A DNA stretch of 64,000 nucleotides from Planctomycetaceae bacterium (GCA_016794985.1 JAEUIQ010000010.1:29328-93327), one strand, 5' to 3'; counted from the first letter of the stretch, positions 18,182-27,714 are shown. The notes: a model not told the origin generated them from the letters alone. Program-made: numbers and translations.

Positions 18182-18717
18182 GCCTTGACCGGTGACTTGC
18201 GGACATCGGCCAAATCTGCGGCGGTCCATACGAGCCTGCTGGCAATCCAAGAAATGCGACGCCGCGCTGCCTCAGTCGCCTTTGACACAAACGGACATTG
18301 GACCGGTCATGCACCTGCCAACACTGCACGTCTCGCTGGCAGCTGAAATTGCGTGACGCTGCTTGGCGAACTCCGGCGATCGCCGCGAATCACGCTGGGG
18401 GCTAGGTGATCCTTTCGAGGCCGAGTTCAATCAGTCGGCGGCTGCCGACAACGAGGCCTTGCGACCAAAAGGTCTCACGCGAATCCATTCTTGTTGGAGG
18501 ATTCGTTCCGTCATTGTTGATGGAAGACTGCTTTTGCCCGAATCGGGCCCTTTCCCGCGCATCGGCTTGAACGCCACGAGCGGCAAAACGCGAATCCTTT
18601 TTAGGGATTCTCCAACTCGATCAGGCCGGAAAGCGTGTTCTTTGGGCGTTAAGATGCTAAGATTGGGTCGGGTACAACAGGTGGTGCGAGTCGAAAAAAA
18701 CAACAGGTCGGAACCAA
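18182..18717. other. 536-base spacer without a recognised gene
   Basis: A frame at 18363-18743 is open but its translation has no recognisable motif and its 3' end overlaps the start of the DCC gene. A short palindrome GAATCCTTTTTAGGGATTC sits around 18589-18607. I see no tRNA cloverleaf, no terminator with a T-run and no repeat shared with other parts of the window. Confidence 0.5.
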
Positions 18718-19281
18718 ATGAATGCGATTCACTCACCGCCTAGTAACGGTGAAGTTCTAAACGAAAGTGGGCAGCTCGCCAGTCGGAAGGAGCTGCGCTT
18801 TCCACATCCGACCGAACGTCCCCATGCGATCGTGGTTATTTTTGATGGTCGATGCCGATTTTGTACCGGTCAAGTTCGTTGGTTGCAGCGATTCGATTTC
18901 GCGCGATGTCTTAGCTTTATCTCGTTGCATGATCCGCATGTCAATCGATGGTGGCCAGCGCTGACTTATGAAATGCTCATGGAACAAATCTACGTGCTGC
19001 CACCCACTTCTCAACAGCCAGAGAACTTGTCTGCTCGAACACAGTGGCTCGGCGGAATTGTCGGGGTTCGCTTCATCGCTTGGCGTCTTTGGCTACTCTG
19101 GCCATTGGCCGTCCTCCTGAGCATTCCCGGAACGTTGCCGCTATGGCAAGGACTCTATCGCTGGATTGCCCAGCGCCGTTATCGCTGGGGCCGACTCGGA
19201 CCAACTTGTGACCCGGACGGAACCTGCGATTTGCACTTTCGTGCCGAAGACAGTTCTGGATCAAAGTCTCTGTCTAATTAA
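18718..19281 (+). CDS. DCC family (DUF393) thiol-disulfide oxidoreductase-like protein
   Basis: 187 aa. The family hallmark is present: a first strand HAIVVIFDGRCRFC near residues 36-49 with the DxxCxxC pattern, then VRWLQRFDF, and a middle helix pair. The C-terminal third has a hydrophobic stretch (WLLWPLAVLLSIPGTLPLW) and a second Cys pair near the end. DCC proteins are thioredoxin-like, and their substrates are unknown. It is convergent with the polysaccharide export gene, only 12 bases apart. Confidence 0.8.
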   Translation: MNAIHSPPSNGEVLNESGQLASRKELRFPHPTERPHAIVVIFDGRCRFCTGQVRWLQRFDFARCLSFISLHDPHVNRWWPALTYEMLMEQIYVLPPTSQQPENLSARTQWLGGIVGVRFIAWRLWLLWPLAVLLSIPGTLPLWQGLYRWIAQRRYRWGRLGPTCDPDGTCDLHFRAEDSSGSKSLSN

Positions 19282-19293
19282 AGTCTTACCGAC

Positions 19294-20784
19294 TTACAAT
19301 CGTGAAACCCCGTCGAAACTGACGGAGAAGCCTTGCGTTGGGAATATCCCGTACAGCACACGACCGAGATAGATATCGACGAAATCTGCAACTCGTTGGC
19401 CGGGATTCTTCGGCACCAAAATGATATCCGAGTGTCGCAGCCACAGATCGTCCGACGGATTCGGACGGTGTCCCCACAAGGCGCCCGAGAGATCGACTTT
19501 CGTGGCGATAAGTTGCCAATTCTTGTCTCTGCGCATGACAATGATGTGCCTCAAGTTGGCACCATTGCCCCAACCGTTTGCTTGGGCGATCGCTTGCATG
19601 ACCGTGGTCGGGCCACTCAGGGCGATTTGCCCAGGCTGGCGAACTTCGCCCATCACGTAGACGAACCGTGGTGCTCGCGCGGTAAGGATCGCTGTGACCT
19701 CCAGACCATCGACCACTTCGGCATAGCGAGCATTGGCTTCGGCGCTCAATTCCGTCAGAGACAAACCAATGGCCGGTACCGAATTGATGACGGGCAACTG
19801 AATGGTCCCATCGGGAGCTACATTGACCGAGCGAGATTGGCCACCCAAACCTGCTGTTGCATCAACCGTCTTGATCAAGTCTTGCAATTTTGTTTCGGTG
19901 TTGACCGGCTTGATGAGGACCTCGGGATTGATCTTGAACCCGGCCACGTTTTGGGCTTTGTCGTTGATTTCGCTTTGCAGTTGTTGCACCGTTTTGTTGG
20001 CGGCCACCACACTGCCAATGCCGCGGACTTGAATGGTTCCATCCAATTGAATGGTTTGTTCGGTGTCGTTCAAGGCTTCGTACTGCTCAGAAGAGATCGC
20101 TACGACATCGCCGATTCCAAACCGATAAGCGTCGGGAGATAACGTTCGCTTGCGCCGAAAGACGAAATCGATTTGATCTCCAATCAAGACACGATACTCA
20201 GGAAGATGCGGCGTCCTGGGCGGCCCGATGTATTCGCCATACGCCAGAGATTCCCAAGGGATTGGCCGAGCATCACGCCAACGCGGTTCACGATTCGGAT
20301 TCACTCGGCAGCCATCGACACCCGTAATCCACCGATCTGGCATGCCATGATCCACCGGCGCGCCTGCCATTCCCCAACCGCCTTCGCAGTCCTCGCAATT
20401 TTCTGGCGAGTGCTCCCAAGATTCTGTCTGGTAGTCGATCAGTCGAATACGCTGCATCGCAGAGCCTGTCTCAGCAATCGAGCCCTGGGACGATGAACCG
20501 ACGCCGAAACCAAATGGGCGATTGCCGATACCGCGATCGCCGCGATCCATTGAGCCAGAACCGGCAAAAAACGGCGTCCCGCGCTGATCGGCAGTTCTTG
20601 GTTGAACCGACGCGGCCGACCCAAAACGGGCTGGAGCGCGCCCCACCGATTCTTGTCCGAAGACGCCTTCGCTTTGTCCAAGTATAGCCCCAATCAGCAG
20701 CCCGAAGCAAAGCCGCATTAGCAGGGTCCGATGGCGTGAACCATGACAGGCATTCGGCTGGGATTCTTCGAGTTTGCTTTTCAT
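19294..20784 (-). CDS. Wza-type polysaccharide biosynthesis/export protein
   Basis: About 496 aa from the ATG at 20784; an ATG at 20817 adds 11 residues ahead of the same signal-like segment (LLMRLCFGLLIGAILG). After a long unassigned N-terminal region come a poly-export domain (DAYRFGIGDVVAISSEQYEALN, QLDGTIQVRGIGSV) and SLBB-like repeats (APDGTIQLPVI..., APRFVYVMGEVRQPGQIALSG, VMQAIAQANGW). Such proteins form the outer-membrane channel for exopolysaccharide. No wzc, polymerase or glycosyltransferase genes are adjacent. Its likely partner gene is the upstream TPR membrane protein. Confidence 0.85.
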   Translation of the reverse strand: MKSKLEESQPNACHGSRHRTLLMRLCFGLLIGAILGQSEGVFGQESVGRAPARFGSAASVQPRTADQRGTPFFAGSGSMDRGDRGIGNRPFGFGVGSSSQGSIAETGSAMQRIRLIDYQTESWEHSPENCEDCEGGWGMAGAPVDHGMPDRWITGVDGCRVNPNREPRWRDARPIPWESLAYGEYIGPPRTPHLPEYRVLIGDQIDFVFRRKRTLSPDAYRFGIGDVVAISSEQYEALNDTEQTIQLDGTIQVRGIGSVVAANKTVQQLQSEINDKAQNVAGFKINPEVLIKPVNTETKLQDLIKTVDATAGLGGQSRSVNVAPDGTIQLPVINSVPAIGLSLTELSAEANARYAEVVDGLEVTAILTARAPRFVYVMGEVRQPGQIALSGPTTVMQAIAQANGWGNGANLRHIIVMRRDKNWQLIATKVDLSGALWGHRPNPSDDLWLRHSDIILVPKNPGQRVADFVDIYLGRVLYGIFPTQGFSVSFDGVSRL

Positions 20785-20843
20785 GGGATCGTGACTTTGC
20801 GAGTGATATATGACCATCGACCTCTGGCTACAAGAGCCGACAA

Positions 20844-22619
20844 CTAACGGCCCGAGTTCACCTGCCCACCAAACCGAACGGGTGCGGCAGGACTTTGGCC
20901 GTTGGCCTCGGGCTGTTGCTCACTGAACTCCATATTGCCATCCATCGCTGCCGCGATCGAAGCGAACTCCGAGTTGCTAACCATTCGGACTGCCGAATCC
21001 GTCGAATTCCCATCACTCAAGTAGGCTACTTGCGCGGTTGCCAGTTCTGCCAATTCCACTTCGCCCAATTGGCGATGGACCTTGCTAAGGTTCTGCCAGG
21101 CTTCGATGAACTGCGGCTGGCGTCCCACCGCTTGCTGCAACAGTGACTTTGCCATCGTCCAATTTCGTTCCTTGGCTTGGATCACCGCTAATTCATTACA
21201 AGACTTGGCATGAGTTGGATCCGATAACCGCGCGCACTCGAACAACGTTCGAGCACAGTTCAAATCCAAGTTGTCCGTGCTGCGATTGTATTCGTACGTC
21301 GCCAAGTGTAGCTTGCCACAAGAATAGAGTAGCTCTGCCGCCAGTGGCTGAGACCCCAGCGCCGTCCCCAGCCGCTCTTTGGCATACAGCAAATAAGCCT
21401 GACGAGCTTGGGCATGGCTGTCCGTTTGGAAATGTCCATCTCGGATCAACGGCGTTTCGTGTTTTTGGACGAGCACAAGCAAGTTGGCTTGCTTCAGCTC
21501 ACTGCTCGGCGCGAAATCACGTAACTCTTCCAGAGCCAGGAATCCTTCGCGCAAGGCTTGCAATCGATTTGCCCCAGGTTCGTGCTGATCGGCATGTTCC
21601 GCCAACAGAGTCAAACCACTAAAAAATTCCTGCCTGGCCAATTGAACCGCGTTCCGGCGAGCCAAACTGCCACCGTATTCCCAATGTTCAATCAATCGCT
21701 GCCGAACATGATCGCCCAGCGGCGGCAAGGCGGGAACTGACGGAGCTTGGCTCTCTCTTGGGCCCGACGAAGTATGACTAGGACTTCCTTCAACAACCGA
21801 AACAGGTTGCTCTTCTTGTTCCAGCGGTATTGGCATGATCGGAGCTGGATCCGTCGAAATTGGCAATTCCCGAGCCGCGGCTTGTTCTTGAACCGGCGGT
21901 ACCGCGCTGGGAGTTGCGGCTTCGGATTCCATAAAGAATGGCTGACTAATCGTTGGCGAAACGGACGCGGTTGGCGTCGACGACTCGTTGGAAACGACCG
22001 GTTGAATTTGTCCGCTGGAAGCTCCGGGTTGGTGATAGGGATTCAAGATCACTCCCGAACGAGGCTCCGGAGACGTTGGCGCGGCGGTTCGGGCACGTTC
22101 CAATCCGACCCAATAATCGTTGACTCGTGTGCTTCCATATTGCGTGTTCGAAATAACACTTTCTTGAGCGTCAGGCAGATCGCTAACTTGTTCCGCACTT
22201 GCAACGATGTCGTTAGCCGGGGCCGAACTTGCGACCGCAATCGGGAGAGCCGGAGCGGCGATCTCCGTCGGCATCGGTTCAGCCGTTTCGTCATCAGTTC
22301 TGATGGTCGGTAGTTCGAGCGAGAGCGACTCGTCAAGCGACGGTACGGGCAACGGGATACTTGGGTCCAGCGGCAAGGCGGCAGCACCGGCAACGTTGGT
22401 ACTCGCAGAATGGACTGGCAACTCAGGTTTCAATTCAGGTGGCAAGGCGGACTCCGCGACGATTGCCTCCTGTAACGCCTTGGCCCGAGCCGCTTCCGTC
22501 GACGCGGATCCATTGAGGTTTGACGGAGCTCGTGGCGAATCGAAGTAGACAAAGTAGATCGACGCACACACAACGATCATCGCTGCGGGAAAGGTTCCTC
22601 GTACGATCTTGGTCAACAT
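20844..22619 (-). CDS. TPR-containing single-pass membrane protein, function unknown
   Basis: 591 aa from the ATG at 22619, immediately before a membrane segment (AAMIVVCASIYFVYF); in-frame codons upstream to 22694 are less likely. Residues about 40-310 are a low-complexity Pro/Ala/Ser/Glu-rich linker. The C-terminal 280 residues look helical, with TPR-like pairs (LFECARLSDPTHAKSCNELAVIQ, AVGRQPQFIEAWQNLSKVHRQLGE). It is followed 59 bases later by the Wza-type gene on the same strand, suggesting a scaffold role in polysaccharide export or surface assembly; that is inference. Confidence 0.7.
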   Translation of the reverse strand: MLTKIVRGTFPAAMIVVCASIYFVYFDSPRAPSNLNGSASTEAARAKALQEAIVAESALPPELKPELPVHSASTNVAGAAALPLDPSIPLPVPSLDESLSLELPTIRTDDETAEPMPTEIAAPALPIAVASSAPANDIVASAEQVSDLPDAQESVISNTQYGSTRVNDYWVGLERARTAAPTSPEPRSGVILNPYHQPGASSGQIQPVVSNESSTPTASVSPTISQPFFMESEAATPSAVPPVQEQAAARELPISTDPAPIMPIPLEQEEQPVSVVEGSPSHTSSGPRESQAPSVPALPPLGDHVRQRLIEHWEYGGSLARRNAVQLARQEFFSGLTLLAEHADQHEPGANRLQALREGFLALEELRDFAPSSELKQANLLVLVQKHETPLIRDGHFQTDSHAQARQAYLLYAKERLGTALGSQPLAAELLYSCGKLHLATYEYNRSTDNLDLNCARTLFECARLSDPTHAKSCNELAVIQAKERNWTMAKSLLQQAVGRQPQFIEAWQNLSKVHRQLGEVELAELATAQVAYLSDGNSTDSAVRMVSNSEFASIAAAMDGNMEFSEQQPEANGQSPAAPVRFGGQVNSGR

Positions 22620-23008
22620 GGTGATTACCCGGGGTCCCTTTCGGACGAAGGTCAACATACAAGGGAAACAGACCGAACAACGCGCCCCCGTCAATACGCA
22701 ACGGCGCGCGAAGCGAGTCCACGTCGTCTCTATCGAGAGTTATCGGAGTCGAAATGGGTAAAGTTTGACGATTTTCCGGATTATGCAGGCACAGTTCCAT
22801 GAAGCGGCCTGTCTCAATGGCCTAGAGAGGTTAAATTGGTGAAGAAGCGAGACCTGGATAGAATTTCCGTGAGCGCGTCGAGTGGTCACGGGCCGCAAGG
22901 AGTCTGTGCGTGGCCTTTATCCAGCACGAGTCAATCCCGCAACGCGACGATCAGCGATGCTTCACCCAGACCTCCCAGTCGCGTTTGATTTAATGTAGGT
23001 ACTCCTGG
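22620..23008. other. Divergent intergenic region
   Basis: About 390 bases separate two genes transcribed away from each other, so promoters for both must lie here, but no clear -35/-10 pair was identified. No repeat, tRNA or small ORF with a ribosome-binding site was seen. Confidence 0.4.
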
Positions 23009-23914
23009 TTGATTCACACAAACTCCGTTCTGCGAATTGCAATTTCCGAAGAGGCAGCGGCCCGGGAACTTGGGCTGGCCACTTCGATCTGGCGTGCCGC
23101 CGCGGTCGTGGGAGTCACGGACCGAATTCAGATTTTAAAGGGAACGGACGTTCAGGGTGTTCACGACTTGGATCTCATCGTTCACGGTCAACAAACGCCC
23201 GCGCAACTATCCTCCGCGATTTTTGCCGATTGGAGACGCCGTTTTCCGCTAGCGAGGCAAGTGATCGTGTGGGGGCCATGGTGTGAAGGCGGAATGCGGA
23301 ATGGGTACTGGGAACCTGGGTCCGTATGCATCTCCCAACTGGTTTGGCCTTGGCGATTTCAGTGCTTTCTGAGGCAGTACTTCCACGGTTGGCCCACGTT
23401 ATGGGATCTGCCTGCCACCAAGACCAACGCGGATCGGTTGGGCGCGTCCGCAATCGTCGCCAAGCACGGGATTGATTTCCAACCTCAACCCGACGAGACA
23501 TTCTCCATGCGGGTGGAACTCGTGCCTTCGCCCGCGGGAGTGGGCGCGGCTTTGCCACAACTTTGCGAGTCGTTGGGGTGGACCTACCGTCCATGGCCTG
23601 ACGTGTCAGAATTGCTTCGAATACCACCACCGGAGCGTGGGCCCATTTGGATCTGGGAACCTGAGGTTCCCGGCGCCGAGTTCGACGTTATCGTGAGCAC
23701 TCGCGAGCGATTGGCCGGTCGCGGCGTCATCTTGCTCGGCTTTGCGGAGATACTCAGTTACGTTCGGTGCCATTCGACCGTTGCTCCGCTCCATTCCGCG
23801 CTGTCCGAACACGGCCGCACGATTCTCTTGCCGAAACCATTCTTGGTGGCCGAATTACAAGCGGCAGTTTGCGATCTGAGTTTCGAGGATGGCCGTGGCG
23901 CCAATCGCTTCTAG
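23009..23914 (+). CDS. Protein of unknown function with a degenerate receiver-like C-terminus
   Basis: 301 aa from the only available start, a TTG at 23009 with AGG about nine bases upstream; a TAA lies in frame just before. The first ~200 residues are unrecognised, with several Trp. Residues about 213-295 resemble a response-regulator receiver: a strand IWIWEPEVP in which the phospho-acceptor position is Glu217, and a late ILLPKPFLVAEL that matches the conserved Lys-Pro-Phe turn. The last 60 bases overlap the 3' end of hisG tail to tail. The start of the domain is uncertain. Confidence 0.6.
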   Translation: MIHTNSVLRIAISEEAAARELGLATSIWRAAAVVGVTDRIQILKGTDVQGVHDLDLIVHGQQTPAQLSSAIFADWRRRFPLARQVIVWGPWCEGGMRNGYWEPGSVCISQLVWPWRFQCFLRQYFHGWPTLWDLPATKTNADRLGASAIVAKHGIDFQPQPDETFSMRVELVPSPAGVGAALPQLCESLGWTYRPWPDVSELLRIPPPERGPIWIWEPEVPGAEFDVIVSTRERLAGRGVILLGFAEILSYVRCHSTVAPLHSALSEHGRTILLPKPFLVAELQAAVCDLSFEDGRGANRF

Positions 23915-24706
23915 GCGTTCCATCACGTCGATGACCTTGGAACGCTTGACCATCACGCGTACCGCACACCACTCGGGGTCTTCCAGCGGGTTGATGGTGG
24001 GCGAATGAAATCCCGGCGCGATTTCGTGCGCTGCCGGAACCTTGCTTCGCTCGATATTGAACTCCACCAACGAGTATCCACGAGCAATCACGACGCCCTC
24101 CAAGCGGCGCGTGATTCGGTCGGCCAATTCGCTGGTCCCATTCTTACGATTGGCGATGAGCACGGTCTCATATTGTCCGATATCGGCCAGAACTCGCAGG
24201 CGATTTGCCGCCAAGGTGCTTCCAGTTTCAACTAGGTCGACGATGGCATCGGCAACACCCAACGAAACCATCACTTCAACGCTGCCCGACAAGCGAACGC
24301 AATTGACGGTACATCCCAAAGCTCGAAAATATTTCTGGGTTACTTGTGGAAAGCTGGTCGCAATCCGATGCCCCGACATTTCGGTCGGGTTCTGAATCGG
24401 ACTGTCGTCCGGAACACAAATCGACAACCGGCACACACCTTCTCCGAGCGCCAGTTTCGTCTGGACATCAACGCCCGCTTCTTCGACCAAATCGCCACCG
24501 GTGATCCCCATGTCGATGGCGCCTTCGGCACACAACACCGGGATGTCATCTGTGCGCAGGAATGCAATTTCCAACGGAAGATCTTTGGCTTTCGCGAACA
24601 AGCTTCGATTGGTGCGCCGAAACTTGATCCCGGCATCGTTCAAAAGACGCTCGGAAAGTTCACTCAACCGGCCCTTGCTCGGTATACCCAACCGCAAATT
24701 CAACAT
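23855..24706 (-). CDS. hisG: ATP phosphoribosyltransferase (long form)
   Basis: 283 aa, the long HisG type with a C-terminal regulatory domain that binds histidine. It catalyses the first step of histidine synthesis, joining ATP and PRPP. Visible features are LRLGIPSKGRLSE at the start, MGITGGDLVEE, LSGSVEVMVSLGVADAIVDLVETGSTLAAN (PRPP-binding loop) and the C-terminal VMVKRSKVIDVMERLEAIGA. It lies 48 bases downstream of hisE on the same strand. Confidence 0.95.
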   Translation of the reverse strand: MLNLRLGIPSKGRLSELSERLLNDAGIKFRRTNRSLFAKAKDLPLEIAFLRTDDIPVLCAEGAIDMGITGGDLVEEAGVDVQTKLALGEGVCRLSICVPDDSPIQNPTEMSGHRIATSFPQVTQKYFRALGCTVNCVRLSGSVEVMVSLGVADAIVDLVETGSTLAANRLRVLADIGQYETVLIANRKNGTSELADRITRRLEGVVIARGYSLVEFNIERSKVPAAHEIAPGFHSPTINPLEDPEWCAVRVMVKRSKVIDVMERLEAIGATAILETQIANCRL

Positions 24707-24754
24707 GATCGCTGCTTTACTCCGATAACTTGATTCTTCCCAACACCTGGTTGG

Positions 24755-25234
24755 TCAACCTGATGGGTTGATCTGTCGCTTGGCTTTCTCGTCCAATCCG
24801 GACACACCTGCTCGGCGATCCAATTCGCGACGGACTTGATTCAAAGTGATTCCATGTTTGGCCAAGATAACCCACAAGTGATAGAGCAGGTCGGCCGCTT
24901 CGTGAACCAGATGACCTGCCGTGCCCGGCTCTTTGCTGCCCGTTGCCGAATCAGGATGGTCTTGGCCATTCTCTCGCCCGACGAGTCCATCGGACCGGCC
25001 CGCTTCTAGCGTGCCTTCCTGGCCCCGTCGCGATTCCAATCGGGTTGCCGCATCGACCACCTCGGCGGCTTCTTCGCAGATCTTGGCACCGATGGCCGCC
25101 ACTCCCCCCGCCAGTAACTTCTGGGTGTAAGAACGATCGGCGGGGCCGTCCCGTCGCTCGATGATGGTTCGCATCAAGCGATCGAAAGCGTCTTCGGTCG
25201 GCGTTTTTGGGGGAGGCTCGGTAAGGGTAGACAC
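24755..25234 (-). CDS. hisE: Phosphoribosyl-ATP pyrophosphatase
   Basis: 159 aa, longer than the usual ~100. HisE hydrolyses phosphoribosyl-ATP in the second step of histidine synthesis. The MazG-like helices are clear: DRLMRTIIERR, then SYTQKLLAGG, ICEEAAEVVDAA with the metal-binding Glu residues, and HEAADLLYHLWVILAKHGI. Between the two metal helices lies a polar insertion of about 40 residues (positions about 68-107) rich in Gly, Glu, Arg and Ser, not typical of HisE. It precedes hisG. Confidence 0.9.
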   Translation of the reverse strand: MSTLTEPPPKTPTEDAFDRLMRTIIERRDGPADRSYTQKLLAGGVAAIGAKICEEAAEVVDAATRLESRRGQEGTLEAGRSDGLVGRENGQDHPDSATGSKEPGTAGHLVHEAADLLYHLWVILAKHGITLNQVRRELDRRAGVSGLDEKAKRQINPSG

Positions 25235-25444
25235 GCGGGCAAATTCTCAGGTTGATCAAGGTCTTGTCGTTGTAGTGCGGACCAAACTCCGAACTTCCGC
25301 GTCCATCCTAGGTGACACATCAAGAACTGGCAACGGTCCCCTCCGGTTCCTAAATGGCCCCAGTGAATTAAGCTATGGCCACCGACAGGAGCCTTTGCTT
25401 GCAGGCTTCGCGTTTCCTCCACATTTCCCGGCCAATTGCTCACC

Positions 25445-26422
25445 ATGAGTCACGAATCGCGAACCCAACCCATTGAAATGATCCGCCAATGTTGGTTCCT
25501 TACGGGAGCAACCGCCAGCGGCAAGTCGGAATTGAGCCTGGCGTTGGCCAAGCGACTGGACGCAGAAATCATCTCGCTGGATTCGATGGCCATCTACCGA
25601 GAAATGGACCTGGGGACTGCCAAGCCGACGCCAGCGGCTCGTCAGGCCATTCCGCATCATTTGATCGATATTTTGGACCCCACCGAGACCTTCAGTGTCT
25701 CCCAATACCGCGAGGCGGCCCTCGCGACGATTCACGATCTGCGCCGCCGCGACCGCGGAGTCTTGTTTGTGGGTGGGACGGCACTTTATTTACAAGCGTT
25801 GCTAAAAGGAATCTTTGACGGCCCGCCGGCGGACTGGGCGTTTCGGCAAGCCATCGAAGAAGAAGTCCAGCAAGTTGGTTTGGAACGACTGCACGAGCGA
25901 TTGAAAATGGTCGATCCGTTGTCGGCGGACAAACTGCATCCCAACGATGCGAAACGCATCATTCGGGCCCTCGAAGTATTGCACTTGACGGGCAAGCCCA
26001 TCAGTCATCAACAGCGAGAATTTGACTCCAGCTTGAAGCCGGAACAATGCCGCGTGTTCTGGCTGCACCGCCCAAGGCCCGAATTGCATCAACGTATCGA
26101 ACATCGCGTCGACGCCATGTTTCGGGCTGGCCTCATCGCTGAAGTTGCCGATTTGATGAAGCGTTACGGCCAATTGAGTCACACGGCCACCCAAGCGGTC
26201 GGCTACAAAGAAGTGATTGCTCACTTGAATGGCGAGTTCTCCGAAATCGAGACGATCGAACAGGTAAAGATCCGCACGCGCCGATTCGCGCGTGCCCAAG
26301 AGACTTGGTTTCGCAATATGAACGAAAGCCGCCAACTGGAGATTACCGGCGAAGTCGAATGCGAGTCCTTGGCGGAATCCATCATCGCCGCCGGAGAAAC
26401 ACTAGACGCTTACAACCACTAA
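25445..26422 (+). CDS. miaA: tRNA dimethylallyltransferase MiaA
   Basis: 325 aa from the ATG at 25445. MiaA adds a dimethylallyl group to A37 of tRNAs reading UNN codons. The P-loop GATASGKSELSLALAK, the substrate segment ISLDSMAIYREMDLGTAKP, IPHHLIDILDP, VGGTALYLQALLKG and the C-terminal QAVGYKEV and RRFARAQETWFRN blocks are all present. It is transcribed away from hisE, and convergent with the ECF sigma gene. Confidence 0.95.
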   Translation: MSHESRTQPIEMIRQCWFLTGATASGKSELSLALAKRLDAEIISLDSMAIYREMDLGTAKPTPAARQAIPHHLIDILDPTETFSVSQYREAALATIHDLRRRDRGVLFVGGTALYLQALLKGIFDGPPADWAFRQAIEEEVQQVGLERLHERLKMVDPLSADKLHPNDAKRIIRALEVLHLTGKPISHQQREFDSSLKPEQCRVFWLHRPRPELHQRIEHRVDAMFRAGLIAEVADLMKRYGQLSHTATQAVGYKEVIAHLNGEFSEIETIEQVKIRTRRFARAQETWFRNMNESRQLEITGEVECESLAESIIAAGETLDAYNH

Positions 26423-26481
26423 TTCAGACCGCTGCAGCGAACCCGGGCGGCGAACCCATGCAACGGTGCCGAACACGCAGT

Positions 26482-27144
26482 CTATTCGCTCAACTCGGCA
26501 ATGGCATCAGCAGCAATGTTTTGTTTCTTGATCGCATTCTTCATACTGGCGACAAAGTCGAACTTGTAATTCGCTACTTGCTGTTCGGTCAGGCCCAAGG
26601 CTTGAGATGTTTTTTTATTGGACCAGCCGCGAACGATTAAAAGTTCGATGCACTTGAGTTTGATCCAATTTTTCTTGTCGATCCAACGGGCCACGTGATC
26701 GGCCAACGCTTCTGCGACCACGCGTTCTTCGATCTTCTTTTGTTCGCCGCTCCGCGCCAAACTGCTGGCCACTCTTGCGCTACCCGGCAGTTCCCAATCG
26801 CCGCTGCTGTTGTCGCCGGTTGAAAGCGGGATGGTCGGGCGTCGGCCCTCGCGGCGCAAATGATCCGTTACCTTGTAGCTGCAGATTGAAAATAGATAGC
26901 CTTCCAGTGGCCGTTCCCCATCGTAATTCGGTAAACTGCTCAAGAAGCCGATAAAGGCCTCTTGGACGATGTCTTCGGCAACGGATCGGTTCGAGAGTCT
27001 GCTTTCCACAAAGGCCGTCAAGCGACCTTGGTAGCGATCCAACAAGTCGGCCCATGCGGCATTATTTCCCGCCCGGATTTCTGCGACCAAGCGCTGGTCC
27101 GCAGCTTGTTTACGAGCCCAATCAGAATCTTCCAGGTCCGTCAT
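26482..27144 (-). CDS. ECF-type RNA polymerase sigma factor
   Basis: 220 aa. Region 2 is clear (LVAEIRAGNNAAWADLLDRYQGRL, AEDIVQEAFIGFLSSLPNYD, YLFSICSYKVTDHLRRE), and a region 4 helix-turn-helix follows (GWSNKKTSQALGLTEQQVANYKFDF). A linker of roughly 60 residues between them is longer than in classical ECF factors. It is the last gene of a three-gene unit with a membrane protein 9 bases upstream and a Ser/Thr kinase before that. No anti-sigma factor is adjacent, so control by the kinase is a plausible inference, as known for planctomycete ECF-STK groups. Confidence 0.88.
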   Translation of the reverse strand: MTDLEDSDWARKQAADQRLVAEIRAGNNAAWADLLDRYQGRLTAFVESRLSNRSVAEDIVQEAFIGFLSSLPNYDGERPLEGYLFSICSYKVTDHLRREGRRPTIPLSTGDNSSGDWELPGSARVASSLARSGEQKKIEERVVAEALADHVARWIDKKNWIKLKCIELLIVRGWSNKKTSQALGLTEQQVANYKFDFVASMKNAIKKQNIAADAIAELSE

Positions 27145-27153
27145 TTGTTTCGC

Positions 27154-27714
27154 TTACAACAATGGTCCGTCCATCCAAGCTTTCCACAAATCATTGTTCC
27201 ACGCCCAAACCGCGCCGACAAGTAACCCTCCAGGAATCAGCAACAACCCGGACCACCACAGGCGCCCCGCATACCTTCCATGGGTCAAGCGGTTGACTCG
27301 CATCAAGGAGACGGTGGTCAACATCGCCAGGAGAACTGCGGAAACGAAAATACTGAAACGAATCGCTCGGACGGCCCGGACTCGACTCGCATGTGGCTCC
27401 AAATTGGCCGGCCCGACGACTCGCTCACTCAAAGAGGACGACGGACTCGGAGCTTCCGTTTCGGATTTCGCTTCGGGCTGCGCTTCGGTTTTCGTTGCCT
27501 CGGTTGATTCGTCTTCAGAGGCTGTGCCGTTTTCCGCAACTTCTCCTAACTCGGCAGTTTCTTGCTCGCCGTTCGAGCCAGTTACCGATTCGGTATCTTG
27601 GCTGAAGCCAACTCCCACGGTGGAGAAAGCGAAAATGAGAACGCACCAAAAGATTCGTCGCTGCCCAGCGAGCCACGTTGCAGTTGTCATCGGCTCTGAA
27701 TCACCTTCCAACAT
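27154..27714 (-). CDS. Small membrane protein between kinase and sigma factor
   Basis: 186 aa from the ATG at 27714, which overlaps the kinase stop in a TGATG and suggests translational coupling; an ATG at 27690 is an alternative with a distant GGAAGG. A signal-like or membrane segment (IFWCVLIFAFSTVGVGFS) is followed by a strongly acidic Glu/Thr/Ser-rich stretch of about 65 residues, then two membrane segments (IRFSIFVSAVLLAMLTTVSLM and WSGLLLIPGGLLVGAVWAW). No family was recognised. Its position suggests a part in the same signalling route. Confidence 0.7.
   Translation of the reverse strand: MLEGDSEPMTTATWLAGQRRIFWCVLIFAFSTVGVGFSQDTESVTGSNGEQETAELGEVAENGTASEDESTEATKTEAQPEAKSETEAPSPSSSLSERVVGPANLEPHASRVRAVRAIRFSIFVSAVLLAMLTTVSLMRVNRLTHGRYAGRLWWSGLLLIPGGLLVGAVWAWNNDLWKAWMDGPLL

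Noticed and set aside
18363..18743. 126-aa frame before the DCC gene
   Set aside because: No recognisable content, no start signal and overlap with the start of a clear gene.
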